Assembly (NCBI GenBank): GCA_016124975.1
Contig: WGMP01000036.1
Location: 1-64,000 of the forward strand
DNA length: 64,000 bases
DNA from: Phycisphaera sp.
GTDB lineage: Bacteria > Planctomycetota > Phycisphaerae > Phycisphaerales > SM1A02
Reading direction: 5' to 3'
A program made the translations under genes and the position numbers. Below, piece after piece: positions 53,549 through 62,677 of the stretch (the first letter of the stretch is position 1; each line of letters starts with the position of its first letter). The notes below the pieces were generated by a model. The model saw only the letters and a program-made list of their open reading frames with translations, was not told where the DNA came from and made no database searches.

Positions 53549-54874
53549 TCAGGCGGGCTTCGAGACGACGACGGCGCTGTTCTGCCCGCCGAGGCTGGGC
53601 GTGCAGACAAGGACATGGCGGAGCGCGTGCGGCGCGCTCGGCGCGGCCCCTGCGAGGAGGCCACCCGTCTCGCGCGCGTTCATGCGCGCGGGCAGGCGCT
53701 GCTCGGTGATGGCGCGGCAGGCGACCGCGACGGCGATCGCGCCGAAGCCGGCGATGGTGGCGCCGATCGAAGGCGCGAGCGTGACAAAAGGCTTCGTGGC
53801 GAGCGCGTCGCCGAAGACCCGCGCGAGCGCGGCGCGCTCGAGTGCGTCGAGCGCTGGAACGCCCGAGCCGAAGGGAATGATCGCGTCGATCTCGGCCGCG
53901 GAGACGGACGCATCGCGGAGCGCCGCGTGGATCGCGTCCGCGAGCGACTCGCCCGTCGCGTCGGGCACGAGGCCGACGGTGTCGTCGCACCAGCTCTGCG
54001 AGGCGCCCGTGCCCGAGAGGACCGCGTGGATGCGCGCGCCGCGGGCCCGCGCGGACTCCTCGGCCTCGAGGACGAGGATGCCGCCGCCCTCGCCGAGGAG
54101 CGTGCCCGAGGCGGACGCATCGAACGGGCGAACCACCGCGGTCGCGTCGTCGGTCGTTCCGCACGGCGCGAAGCGGCCCGCGAGCTCCTGCCTGAGGTAC
54201 GCCATCGGGTTCATCTTGCTGTCGGCGCCGCCCGAGAGGCAGGCGTCGGCCGCGCCGCGCTCGATGACGCGCTGGCTCTCGGCAAGCGAAAGGCCGCTCG
54301 AGGCCTCGTTGCAGGTGATGGTGTTCGACGGGCCCTGGCAGTCGTGGATGATCGTCACATGGCACGCGAGCATGTTGGGGAGGTACTTGAGGAGCCAGAG
54401 CGGCGTCAGCTCCTGCATTCCCTGCTGCCCCCAATGCGCGGGGTCGAAGGCGCCGTTCGCGCCGCGCGAGGTGGCGAGCGCGGCGGTGAGTTCGTCGAGT
54501 TCGGCCGCGATCAGGCCAGCGCCGATGTGGCAGCCGAAGCGGTCGGGCGGGATCGTCGGCGGGTTGTCGGGGTCGGTGCCGCGGGTCGCGAGGCCTGCGT
54601 CCTTGACCGCCATGAGCGCCGCGCCGACCGCGATCTCGATGTCGCGGGCCATCACCTTGGTGGCCTTGCGATAGCTCTTCGGCACGAGTTCCTTCACATC
54701 GAACGAGCCGGGAAGCTCGCCGCCCGACGCGGCGCGGAAGCCCGACGCGTCGAACGCGCGGATCGGCGCAAGCGCGGAGCGCCCATCGCAGAGCGCCCGC
54801 CAGAGTGGATCGATGCCGACCCCGTGGGCTGTGACTGGCCCGAGGCCTGTGATGACGACGCGGCGGCGAGACAT
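53549..54874 (-). CDS. Ketosynthase-like partner lacking both catalytic histidines
   Basis: The 441-residue protein has the thiolase fold of KAS II: MSRRRVVITGLGPVTAHGVGIDPLWRAL, and CNEASSGLSLAES where the active-site cysteine should be (near residue 188). The expected HGTGT is replaced by FGSGV (near 333). The second GHxxxxAG histidine is replaced by SIGATIAGFG (near 373). A cysteine alone cannot decarboxylate malonyl-ACP, so the protein is probably a non-catalytic partner like a chain length factor. It is encoded directly upstream of the active ketosynthase. Related pairs occur in type II polyketide and aryl polyene synthesis, but the product here is unknown. Confidence 0.82.
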   Translation of the reverse strand: MSRRRVVITGLGPVTAHGVGIDPLWRALCDGRSALAPIRAFDASGFRAASGGELPGSFDVKELVPKSYRKATKVMARDIEIAVGAALMAVKDAGLATRGTDPDNPPTIPPDRFGCHIGAGLIAAELDELTAALATSRGANGAFDPAHWGQQGMQELTPLWLLKYLPNMLACHVTIIHDCQGPSNTITCNEASSGLSLAESQRVIERGAADACLSGGADSKMNPMAYLRQELAGRFAPCGTTDDATAVVRPFDASASGTLLGEGGGILVLEAEESARARGARIHAVLSGTGASQSWCDDTVGLVPDATGESLADAIHAALRDASVSAAEIDAIIPFGSGVPALDALERAALARVFGDALATKPFVTLAPSIGATIAGFGAIAVAVACRAITEQRLPARMNARETGGLLAGAAPSAPHALRHVLVCTPSLGGQNSAVVVSKPA

Positions 54875-54920
54875 GGGAGGGTCAGGATAGCCCGAAACGG
54901 CCGGGCGATCAGGGCGCCGT

Positions 54921-56282
54921 TCAGGCCCTGGCGATCAGCATCGCCAGCTCAAGCGCCTGCTCGTAGTTGAGCCGCGGATCGACCTGCGAGCGGTAGGCCC
55001 GCGAGAGGTCGTCGTCGGTCAGGCCGCGCGCGCCGCCCGTGCATTCCGTCACATTCTCGCCGGTCAGCTCGACATGGACGCCCGCGAGCGGCACGCCCTC
55101 GCCGCGGTGGATCTCGATCGCCTGATGCGCCTCCGCGAGGACATGGGCGAACTTGCGCGTCTTGACGCTCTTCCCCGCCCAGGCGCCCGCCGCGGGGACG
55201 ACCGTCTCCGTGTTCCCGTGCATCGGGTCGCACACCCAGACGACCGGCATGCCGGACTCGCGCACGGCTCGGAGGAGCGGCGGAAAGGCGCGGCCGATCC
55301 TGTGCGCGCCGAAGCGCGTCACGAGCACCACGCGACCCTCCTCGCCATCGGGCGACAGCGTGCGCACGGTCGAGAGAAGCGCCTCGACCGTCGTGTCGGG
55401 GCCGACCTTGACGCCGACGGGATTGCGGATGCCGCGGCAGAACTCGAGGTGCGCGCCGTCGGGGGCGCCCGTGCGCACGCCAATCCACGGAAGGTGCGTC
55501 GAGAGGTTGAACCAGCCGTCGCGGCGCGGGACCTGCCGCGTGAGCGCGGACTCGTAGTCGAGGACGAGCAGCTCGTGGCTCGTATAGAAGTCGACGCGCT
55601 GCATCGCGGCGATCGTGCCACCGGCGAGCGTCTCCATGAAGCGCAGGCTCTCGCCGATCGAGTCGACCATGCGCTGGTACTCGGCCGCGAGCGGCGAATG
55701 CCGCACGAACTCGAGGTCCCAGTTCTCGGGGTGGTGGAGATCCGCGAAGCCGCCGTCGACGAGCGAGCGCACGAAGTTCAGGGTCAGCGCGCTGCGCTCG
55801 TAGCCGCGCAGAAGAAGCGTCGGGTCGGGCGCGCGCGCAGCGGCCGTCGGCTCGGGGTGGTTGATGTTGTCGCCGCGATAGGTGGGAAGCTCGACCCCGT
55901 CGATGGTCTCGGTCGCGGCGCTGCGCGGCTTCGCGTACTGCCCCGCGAAGCGGCCGATGCGGGTGATGCGCTTGCGCATCCCGTGCACCAGCACGAGGCT
56001 CATCTGGAGCAGGATTTTCAGCTTCGCGGCGATCGCCGACGAGTTGCAGTCCGCAAAGCTCTCCGCGCAGTCGCCGCCCCACAGGATGAAGCGCTCGCCG
56101 CGCGCAGCCTCCGCAAGCTGCGCCTTGAGGCTCTCGATCTCGTAGCTCGTCACCAACGGCGGCAGCGCCCCCACCTCGGCAAGCACCCGCTCGAGCGCGG
56201 CCCGGTCGGGATAGACCGGCTGCTGCCTGCAGGGGTAGGCGCGCCAGCTCTGCGGAGACCACGCTCGATCGCTCGAAGACAT
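54921..56282 (-). CDS. Class II (plant-type) 3-deoxy-D-arabino-heptulosonate 7-phosphate synthase
   Basis: This enzyme joins phosphoenolpyruvate and erythrose 4-phosphate in the first step of the shikimate pathway. The 453-residue protein carries the class II signatures: WSPQSWRAYPCRQQPVYPD at the start, ILWGGDCAESFADC (metal cysteine near residue 69), RIGRFAGQYAKPRS, YRGDNINHPE, and CDPMHGNTETV near residue 345. It is of normal length. The start at 56282 agrees with the family. No other aromatic biosynthesis gene is adjacent. It is divergent from the DoxX gene across a tRNA. Confidence 0.93.
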   Translation of the reverse strand: MSSSDRAWSPQSWRAYPCRQQPVYPDRAALERVLAEVGALPPLVTSYEIESLKAQLAEAARGERFILWGGDCAESFADCNSSAIAAKLKILLQMSLVLVHGMRKRITRIGRFAGQYAKPRSAATETIDGVELPTYRGDNINHPEPTAAARAPDPTLLLRGYERSALTLNFVRSLVDGGFADLHHPENWDLEFVRHSPLAAEYQRMVDSIGESLRFMETLAGGTIAAMQRVDFYTSHELLVLDYESALTRQVPRRDGWFNLSTHLPWIGVRTGAPDGAHLEFCRGIRNPVGVKVGPDTTVEALLSTVRTLSPDGEEGRVVLVTRFGAHRIGRAFPPLLRAVRESGMPVVWVCDPMHGNTETVVPAAGAWAGKSVKTRKFAHVLAEAHQAIEIHRGEGVPLAGVHVELTGENVTECTGGARGLTDDDLSRAYRSQVDPRLNYEQALELAMLIARA

Positions 56283-56307
56283 GGAGAAAGGGTAGCGATC
56301 GCCACCC

Positions 56308-56450
56308 ACAGCGTCCGCGACCGCTCAAACCACGCGCTCTCCAGCACCAGAGGAAGCCGCCGCAGCGGCGACCGCTCCTACCACGCGGCCGCAGCGGCGA
56401 CCGCTCATACGAAGCACCAAAGGAAGCCGCCGCAGCGGCGACCGCTCAAA
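56308..56450 (-). repeat. Cluster of GCCGC-palindrome repeats
   Basis: Two complete copies (56342-56378 and 56412-56450) and at least two partial copies lie between the DAHP synthase gene start and the tRNA 3' end. All share CAGCGGCGACCGCTC. The full copies carry the AGCACCA-AGGAAGCCGCCG lead. Confidence 0.85.
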
Positions 56451-56453
56451 CAA

Positions 56454-56537
56454 TGCGGGCGACAGGGCTCGAACCTGCACGGGAGTTACCCCACAGGAAC
56501 CTAAATCCTGTGCGTCTGCCAATTCCGCCACGCCCGC
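56454..56537 (-). tRNA. tRNA-Leu (anticodon UAG)
   Basis: The 84-base sequence folds as a class II tRNA with a 7-bp acceptor stem (GCGGGCG with CGCCCGC, discriminator A). The anticodon stem is ACAGGA/TCCTGT with a 7-base loop TTTAGGT, giving UAG, which reads CUA and related leucine codons. The TpsiC arm has GGTTCGAGCC. The long variable arm around TGGGGTAACTCCCG is typical of leucine tRNAs. CCA is not encoded. Confidence 0.93.
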
Positions 56538-56625
56538 ACGAGCCGAGATTGTACGGGCAAGCCTCCTCCTGCCGATTTGGGGGGCATCGTCAGCGGCTCC
56601 CGATCCCGCGCAGAACCCCTCAGCC

Positions 56626-57255
56626 ATGAAGTTCCTCCAGCAGGCATCCTCGAACCTCGTGCCGATCCTCGCGCGGATCCTGCTGTTCCTTGCGTTTGTG
56701 CCGACAGGCTGGCACCACGCCATGGAGCAGACGCTCTTCACGGGCGCCGAAGCCGCCCGCATCCGCGAACTCGGCATCGCGAGCGCGCCGCACGGATTCG
56801 CGGGCGGCACGCAGATGGCCTCGCTCCAGGACACGCCGCCCCTTCCCGCCGTCGCGATGGACGCGCAGGGCGTGCAGGCGCGTTCGCTGCATGAACTCAC
56901 GCTCTTCTTCGACGGGCGCGGTCTGCCGAAGCCCGTGGTCCTCGCCTGGACGGTGACCATCTTCGAACTCATAGGCGGCGCACTCGTCCTGGTCGGGCTC
57001 TTCACGCGGCTCTGGTCGGGAGGACTGGCAATCTGGGCGCTCGGGCTCTTCCTCGTGTCCACGCCCTCGATCGGCGAGGCGTTCGCGTCGTTCTGGAAGC
57101 CGACCGACCCCGCGGCCGCGATGCCGCGCACCCTCGCGCTCGGACAGCTCGGGCTTCTCGTTCTTGCGCTCTGGATCACGGCCTCGGGCGCCGGGCGCTA
57201 CAGCCTCGACGGGCTCATCTTCAAGGGCCGCGGCGGCGGCTCGGACGAAGAGTGA
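56626..57255 (+). CDS. DoxX-family membrane protein
   Basis: The 209-residue protein has four predicted membrane helices. The first (LARILLFLAFVPTGWHHAM) and the third (VVLAWTVTIFELIGGALVLVGLFTRLW) show the DoxX/SURF4-like pattern. Residues 40-90 form an exported loop. DoxX proteins have been linked to redox balance or quinone metabolism, but the function is generally open. The C-terminus ends in a short basic/acidic tail (FKGRGGGSDEE). It stands alone, 218 bases before the VWA operon. Confidence 0.8.
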   Translation: MKFLQQASSNLVPILARILLFLAFVPTGWHHAMEQTLFTGAEAARIRELGIASAPHGFAGGTQMASLQDTPPLPAVAMDAQGVQARSLHELTLFFDGRGLPKPVVLAWTVTIFELIGGALVLVGLFTRLWSGGLAIWALGLFLVSTPSIGEAFASFWKPTDPAAAMPRTLALGQLGLLVLALWITASGAGRYSLDGLIFKGRGGGSDEE

Positions 57256-57473
57256 CCTGCACGCCCGATCGCGCCGCGTGACCGCGCGGACACTTCCCTG
57301 TTCGCGGTTCGAGCGCGCGCGACGCACGGCGCGCCTCGGTGAAAGACCTACACTGCGCCCTCGCGTGGAATCCGCAGCGCAGGCGATGGAGTGCCTGCGC
57401 GGTTCCGCGAAGTGTTCCGCGGGGAGCTCCGCGGGGAAATCCGCGAGAGATCCCCTTCAAGGACGGATGGCCC

Positions 57474-58553
57474 ATGGCGCAGACGGCAAACGCCACGCGG
57501 CATGATTCCCATGCTCCGACCAGGCGCAGGCGAGGCCCGCTTGCGAAGGGCGTGGCGGTGTCGCTGCTCGTGCATGCGGGGATCGCCTCCGCGATCCTTG
57601 GCGCGGCTTGGGGCGTGGCGGTCGTCTCGAAGAGCGCGGACACGCGCGCGCCCATCGTGCTCGTCGCGGACTTCGCCGACCCTGCCCCTGCCCCGCCACG
57701 CGAGCCAGATCGGCCGTCTACAGCGTCTTCGCCTGCTGCTGCGATCGAGCCGGCCATCGCCACCGACGAACTCGCGGCGCGCCTGCGGGCGCTCGAGCAG
57801 ACTTCCGATGCCGCGAACCCAGCGCTCGACGCCATCGCCCGCCGGTTCGGCGCGCTTTCCCCCGCAGGCGAGGGCGCGGGAGAGACCGAGGCGCCGATCG
57901 TCGGGCGCGGCGCGAGCTTCGCGGGGCTTGTCGCGGGCACGGCGACGAGCGTCGCCTATGTCGTCGATGCCTCTGGGTCGATGGCGGGGTCGTTCCCCGC
58001 GATCGTCGACGAGGTCGCGCGCTCGCTCGCGAGGCTCGATCCTTCGCAGCGCTTCACGGTCGTCTGCTTCCGCCGCGACGGCGCCGTGGCGCTCGGAGGC
58101 GACGGAGCGCTTCGGCCCGCGACCGCCGACGCCACGCGCGAGGCGGTGCGGTGGCTTCGCGAGGGCGTGGTGCCGAGCGGACGATCGAGCCCGCTCGAGG
58201 CGCTGCGCGTCGCGCTCCGCTCGGGCGCGGACTGCGTCTTCCTGCTCTCGACGACGGTCACGGGGCCCGGGCGGCACGAGCTCGACCGCGCCGCGCTCCT
58301 CGAGGCGATGGAGGCGCTCAATCCACGCGACCCGCGCAGCGGCGCTCGCCGTGCCACGATCCAGTGCATCCAGTTCCTCGAGGAGGACCCCGGCGGCGCG
58401 CTCTCGGCGCTTGCGGACGCGCACTTCGGCGCGGGCGGGTACAGGTTCATCAGCCGCGGCGACGCGGGCTTCGACGGAGGAGGCTTCGACGAGCCGAGAG
58501 TCGATGAGGCGGAGTTCGAGGGGTCACGCGACGCGCAAGGAAACAGCCCATGA
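57474..58553 (+). CDS. VWA-domain protein with TonB-like N-terminal membrane anchor
   Basis: The 359-residue protein starts with a basic stretch and a transmembrane helix (about residues 25-50, VAVSLLVHAGIASAILGAAW), the layout of TonB-like membrane anchors. A proline-rich linker and a von Willebrand A domain (about 155-320) follow. The MIDAS site DASGS begins at residue 165, and the later aspartate/threonine positions lie in FLLSTTVTG. It overlaps the TolQ gene by four bases. VWA domains next to TolQ/TolR usually mediate metal-dependent protein contacts, and the target is unknown. Upstream, CCGCGGGGAGCTCCGCGG forms a palindrome near 57419. Confidence 0.82.
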   Translation: MAQTANATRHDSHAPTRRRRGPLAKGVAVSLLVHAGIASAILGAAWGVAVVSKSADTRAPIVLVADFADPAPAPPREPDRPSTASSPAAAIEPAIATDELAARLRALEQTSDAANPALDAIARRFGALSPAGEGAGETEAPIVGRGASFAGLVAGTATSVAYVVDASGSMAGSFPAIVDEVARSLARLDPSQRFTVVCFRRDGAVALGGDGALRPATADATREAVRWLREGVVPSGRSSPLEALRVALRSGADCVFLLSTTVTGPGRHELDRAALLEAMEALNPRDPRSGARRATIQCIQFLEEDPGGALSALADAHFGAGGYRFISRGDAGFDGGGFDEPRVDEAEFEGSRDAQGNSP

Positions 58554-59218
58554 ACGGACGGATCTTCTTCTACGCGGCGAACGGCGACGGCTCGATCGAA
58601 TGGATCGGAAGCGCCATGATCTGGGGCCTCATCGCGCTCTCGGTCGTGAACATCGTCCTCATCGCCGCAGCGGCGATCTCGAACAGGCGCAGGGACATGC
58701 TCCCCCCCTCGGAAGCGCAGGAGCTGCGCGCGCTTCTCGCCTCGGGCAGGCGGCGCGACGCCGCGGAGCTGGCGGGCCGCGGCAGGAGCGACCTCGCGCG
58801 CATCGTCTCGCGCACGCTCGACCACGCAGACAGCGGCGCGGAGGCGATGCTGCGGGCGTCGGAGCAGGCCGCGGACGAGATTCTGTCGCATCGCCTCCGT
58901 GCGCTTGAGAAACTCAATGTCATCGGACAGGTCGCGCCGATGATCGGACTCTTCGGCACGATCTACGGCATGATCGTGTCGTTCCAAGGGGTCGCCGCCA
59001 CGGGAGGAGCCGCGGACCCGGGCATCCTCGCGGGCGGCATCGGCACCGCGCTCATCACCACCTTCTGGGGTCTTCTGATCGCGATTCCCGCGCTGAGCGC
59101 GTATGCGCTCGTGCGCAACGGTGCGATCGCCGTGTCCGACGAGACGCTCGCCGCGGTGGACGAGATGGTGTCGCTCCTTCGACCGCGGGGCGCGGCCGAT
59201 GCGGCGCAGGAGGTCTGA
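58550..59218 (+). CDS. MotA/TolQ/ExbB-family proton channel protein
   Basis: The 222-residue inner-membrane protein has one early helix (about 22-45), a cytoplasmic region, and two later helices. The family core is VIGQVAPMIGLFGTIYGMIVSFQGVA (near residue 120) and GTALITTFWGLLIAIPALSAYALV (near 165), which includes the conserved threonine and proline of the channel. With TolR-type partners it converts proton motive force into movement in the envelope. It overlaps the VWA gene and ends 6 bases before the first TolR-type gene. Confidence 0.9.
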   Translation: MNGRIFFYAANGDGSIEWIGSAMIWGLIALSVVNIVLIAAAAISNRRRDMLPPSEAQELRALLASGRRRDAAELAGRGRSDLARIVSRTLDHADSGAEAMLRASEQAADEILSHRLRALEKLNVIGQVAPMIGLFGTIYGMIVSFQGVAATGGAADPGILAGGIGTALITTFWGLLIAIPALSAYALVRNGAIAVSDETLAAVDEMVSLLRPRGAADAAQEV

Positions 59219-59224
59219 ACCACG

Positions 59225-59713
59225 ATGGCGCGCGATCGACGCATCCAGCGCACCACCTCGATCGAGGCGAATCTCACGCCGATGATCGATGTCACCTTCC
59301 TGCTCGTCGTCTTCTTCGCGCTCGTGTCGGGAATCACGAGCCGCGACCAGATCGCGATGCAGCTCGCGCGCGTGCTGCCCGGCGCCGCGGCGAAGCCCGA
59401 CGCAGACGCGCGGTGGGTGCTGCAGGTCGTGCCCGCCGCAGATGGGAAGGCGGACGGATATGCGCTGAACGGCGTCGTCTACTCCGCGGACGCCGATGGC
59501 GCGGAGGGCGTGGCGCGCGCGCTTGCGGAGGGCTATCGCGCGAATCCGCGTCTCGAGGTCCATCTGCGCGCAGACCGAGCCACCGAGTTCCGCTGGGTCG
59601 AGCCCGCGATGCGCGCGGCGACCACCGCGGCGCGGCTCGCGGGCGGCGATGCGCTGCCGCGGCTCAACCTCGTCGTCGAGGAAGCAAGGAGGGCCGCGCG
59701 CGATGGCGCGTGA
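59225..59713 (+). CDS. ExbD/TolR-family protein 1
   Basis: The 162-residue protein begins with a cytoplasmic stretch and one membrane helix containing the key aspartate: LTPMIDVTFLLVVFFALVSG, with aspartate near residue 23. A periplasmic alpha/beta domain follows. In ExbD/TolR this aspartate carries the proton. The gene is followed by a second, different copy that overlaps its end by 11 bases, so the operon supplies two ExbD/TolR-type subunits. Confidence 0.88.
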   Translation: MARDRRIQRTTSIEANLTPMIDVTFLLVVFFALVSGITSRDQIAMQLARVLPGAAAKPDADARWVLQVVPAADGKADGYALNGVVYSADADGAEGVARALAEGYRANPRLEVHLRADRATEFRWVEPAMRAATTAARLAGGDALPRLNLVVEEARRAARDGA

Positions 59714-60221
59714 AGAGCGCGACCACCGCTCACGCATGCGCGACCCGCGCCAGCGCGCGCGCGCGGCGCTGTCGATCACGCCGCTCATCGACGTCGTGTT
59801 CCAGCTGTTGATCTACTTCCTGCTGACGGCGGGATTCGCGGTAAACGAGCGCCACCTGCGCACGGAGCACGCCGCGGAGGCGCCGAACGCGGCGCGCGCG
59901 CAGCTTTTGCTCGAGGAGGAGCCGCTGCGGATCTCGGTCGCCCGCGCTGCGGATGGCGCGGCGATCTCGGTCGACGGCGCGCTCGGGCTCGCGCGCGCGC
60001 GCGGCGCGGAGAGGCCCGAAGACCTCGCTGCGCTCGCGCGCTTCCTTGACGGCGCGCTTCTCGTCGCGGGCGAGCGTGGACGCGAGGGCGGCGCGCTCAC
60101 GGCAGACCATCCCGTGCGCATCCTCGCCGACGGAGATGTGCCGTGGGAGGAAGTCGTGCGTGTCTTCAACACCGTCGTCGGAGCGGGCTATCGCTCGGTC
60201 GCGTTCGGAGGCGCGAGATGA
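59703..60221 (+). CDS. ExbD/TolR-family protein 2
   Basis: The 172-residue protein has the same design as its neighbour: basic N-terminus, helix LSITPLIDVVFQLLIYFLLTAGF with the proton-carrying aspartate near residue 29, and a periplasmic domain (about 50-170). The N-terminus is longer and rich in arginine. It overlaps both the first TolR-type gene and the large exported protein gene, the latter by four bases. The two subunits may form a heterodimer in the complex. Confidence 0.87.
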   Translation: MAREERDHRSRMRDPRQRARAALSITPLIDVVFQLLIYFLLTAGFAVNERHLRTEHAAEAPNAARAQLLLEEEPLRISVARAADGAAISVDGALGLARARGAERPEDLAALARFLDGALLVAGERGREGGALTADHPVRILADGDVPWEEVVRVFNTVVGAGYRSVAFGGAR

Positions 60222-62677
60222 GGTGCGACCAGCCTTCGCTGCGCGGGTGCGCGTCGGTCGCGTGCGTGGCGATTGCCCTTGCGGGAATCGCGGTGCCGAC
60301 CGCGATGGCTGCGCACGCCGCGCCGCACGCCGCGCTGCAGGCGGCGGACGAACTCGTCGGAGACTTCCGTGCGATCCGCGCCGCGGAGGCCGCGATGGAT
60401 CGGGCGCGCATCGAGGAGATCCTGCGGCTTGCGGACGGCAAGCGTCGAGGAGAGCCGCGCGGCCTCGTCGCGGCGCGCGCGTGGAACGCGCTCCAGGCGG
60501 TCGAACTCCGACGCGCCGCGACCACGGCCGCGGCGCTCGTGGCGGCGGAGGACACGATCGAGTCTTCGCGCGACGCGCTGATCGAGAGCCTGCGCGGCGG
60601 CGGCCTCGACGCAGCGCGGGCGCTGCAGGCCGAGCTCGTCCTTGAGTCGGCGGAGGATCTCCTGCTGCGGCGGCTCGCGGCGCCCGCGACGGACGCGATG
60701 CTTGCGGTTGGCCTCCCCCTGGAGGCGGAGCTTGTCGCAGCGACCCGCGTGTCGGCGGCGGTGCGCGCGCGGCTCGTCGATGGCGCGCTCGCGGAGCCAG
60801 GCGACGCGTCGCGCTCGTTCCGCGTGCGCGTCCTTCGCGGGCTTTCGGCGCTGCTTGAGCATGATCTTGCGCGCCTCGCGCAGAAGGAGGACGCGGCGCG
60901 GCCCGCGGGCGATGCCCGCGCGCGGGCGCTCGCCGCGCTCGACGAGGCGGCGGCGTCGGGTGTCGAGGCGCCGCAGGCGCTGAGGGATGTGCTTGCGCTC
61001 GCGCAGGCGAGGTCGTCGAGCGACCCCGTGCGACGCGCAGCGCTTCTTCAGACCGCGGCCGAAAGCGACGACGACGCAACGGCACTCGTCGCGAAGATCG
61101 AGGCGTGGCGCGACGCGGGGCTTTCCGGCGACGCGCCGCGCGCGGGCGCGGGCGCCGAGCTCCTCGCGCAGCTTTCGCTCGCCGCAGAGGTGCGCGCGCG
61201 CGCCGAGGCGGGCGAGGGCGCGGCATCCATCGCGGCTGCGACCGAGCGCTGGATCGACCGCGCCGGGCGTGGCTCGACCGAGGCGGCGGCGCAGCGCATC
61301 GCGGCGGTGCTCGCGACGATTCCCGTCGACGAGACGACTTCGCCCACGCTGGTCGCGCTCCGCGTACTCCTGCCGGCGGGGCGATCGCCCGCGCCGCCGC
61401 GCGAGGCGCTGCTCGCCGCGGCGCGCGACGCACGCGTCGGGCCTGTGGTTGCGATCCGCGTCGCAGAGGCGCTTCTCCGCGCGGGCGATGCGGATGGCGC
61501 GGCGTCGCTCATCCTCGCATCGATCGAGCGGTTCGACGAGCTGCCCGCCGCGCGCGGAGCGCTTGAGATCGCGCTCGAGGTGCGACGCCTGCGCGCGTTG
61601 TCCGCGGTCTCTGTGCGCATGGCTGCAGCGGACGGCGCGATCACGCAAGAGGACGCGGCGCTCGCGGACGCCTTGCGGATTGCCTCGAGCCGCTTCGCGC
61701 GCGATGCGGCAGCGCCGTCCTGGCGGCTCGAGCGCGCGCTCCTCGGGGCAGAAGAGGCTTCAGGTGGGACAGCGCCCTCCGAAGCCGCGGACGCAGCGCC
61801 TCCGTGGCTCGTGCGCGCGCTTGGCGCGCAAGAGGAGATCCGCGCCGCGGACGCAGCGCGTGCGCGCGGCGACATGCAGGTCGCCTTCGCGAGGCTCGAC
61901 GGGGCGCTCGCCCTGCTCGCGCCGGCTGCGGATTCCGTCGCCGCGCACACGCACGCGGAGCGTCGTGTCGCGCTGCGCGCGGCGTGGCGATGGCTCGAGC
62001 TCGCGGCCTCCGACGATGCCCCGCGCGATGCGACGACGGAGGCGCCCGCCGCGCTCGCCCTGCTTGCGACTGCGTCGCCCGCGGTCGGTGCGCACGCGCG
62101 CGCCGTTCTTCCCGCGTTGACTGATCGGGCTGCGCTCGTCCTCGACCTCTTTCCATCGCGAGAGGCCGCTGCGCCCCTCGAGGCAACGCTTCGTTTGCTC
62201 GCAAGACTCGCGGCCGCGACCGCGCACGACGGCGGCGACGACCGCGTGTGCGCGGCGGCGCGCGCGATCGCGGATCTCCTCGCGGGCGAGCACGCGGCGG
62301 CCGAGGAAACCGCGCGTGCGGCGCTCGTGCGCACGGCGGACGACCGCGCGCTCCTCTGGGCGCTCGCGGAGTCGCTGCGACGCGCGGGCACCCGCGAGTC
62401 GCTCGACGAGTCGTTCACGCGCTTCCGCGCGCTTGCGCCCGTTGCACGGGAAGACCGCGACACTTGGTGGTGGCGCGGACAGCTCGGGCAGCTCGAGGTG
62501 CTCGCCGCGTCGATCGGCGAGCGGCAGGCGTCGCGCGCGGATATCGTCGCGCGCGTGAACCAGCTCTCCACGCTCGACCCGGCGCTCGGCGGCGGCGCAC
62601 TCCGCGCTCGCTTCGAGAAGGTGCGCATGCGTGCGGAGGAACCGCGACAGGGCCAATCGACGGGAGAGTCCCCATGA
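60218..62677 (+). CDS. Large exported alanine-rich helical protein
   Basis: The 819-residue protein starts with MRCDQPSLRGCASVACVAIALAGIAVPTAMA, a signal peptide with an internal cysteine. The rest is a nearly continuous array of amphipathic helices with weak TPR-like spacing (for example VGPVVAIRVAEALLRAGDADGAASLILASIERFDEL), rich in alanine and arginine. No catalytic motif is visible. Its place in the TolQ/TolR operon suggests a periplasmic scaffold driven by the proton channel. It shares four-base overlaps with the genes on both sides, as the other members do. Confidence 0.72.
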   Translation: MRCDQPSLRGCASVACVAIALAGIAVPTAMAAHAAPHAALQAADELVGDFRAIRAAEAAMDRARIEEILRLADGKRRGEPRGLVAARAWNALQAVELRRAATTAAALVAAEDTIESSRDALIESLRGGGLDAARALQAELVLESAEDLLLRRLAAPATDAMLAVGLPLEAELVAATRVSAAVRARLVDGALAEPGDASRSFRVRVLRGLSALLEHDLARLAQKEDAARPAGDARARALAALDEAAASGVEAPQALRDVLALAQARSSSDPVRRAALLQTAAESDDDATALVAKIEAWRDAGLSGDAPRAGAGAELLAQLSLAAEVRARAEAGEGAASIAAATERWIDRAGRGSTEAAAQRIAAVLATIPVDETTSPTLVALRVLLPAGRSPAPPREALLAAARDARVGPVVAIRVAEALLRAGDADGAASLILASIERFDELPAARGALEIALEVRRLRALSAVSVRMAAADGAITQEDAALADALRIASSRFARDAAAPSWRLERALLGAEEASGGTAPSEAADAAPPWLVRALGAQEEIRAADAARARGDMQVAFARLDGALALLAPAADSVAAHTHAERRVALRAAWRWLELAASDDAPRDATTEAPAALALLATASPAVGAHARAVLPALTDRAALVLDLFPSREAAAPLEATLRLLARLAAATAHDGGDDRVCAAARAIADLLAGEHAAAEETARAALVRTADDRALLWALAESLRRAGTRESLDESFTRFRALAPVAREDRDTWWWRGQLGQLEVLAASIGERQASRADIVARVNQLSTLDPALGGGALRARFEKVRMRAEEPRQGQSTGESP

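Noticed and set aside
53549-54874. Second active ketosynthase
   Set aside because: Both catalytic histidine motifs are replaced, so independent catalysis is unlikely.
51647-54970. A 1107-codon open frame on the + strand across the surface protein and ketosynthase genes
   Set aside because: It crosses several well-supported minus-strand genes and a repeat, has no motifs, and its composition is typical of an antisense shadow.
56308-56450. Prophage or island attachment site at the tRNA 3' end
   Set aside because: The sequences next to the tRNA are the dispersed GCCGC repeat. No copy of the tRNA 3' end and no integrase gene occurs in the window.
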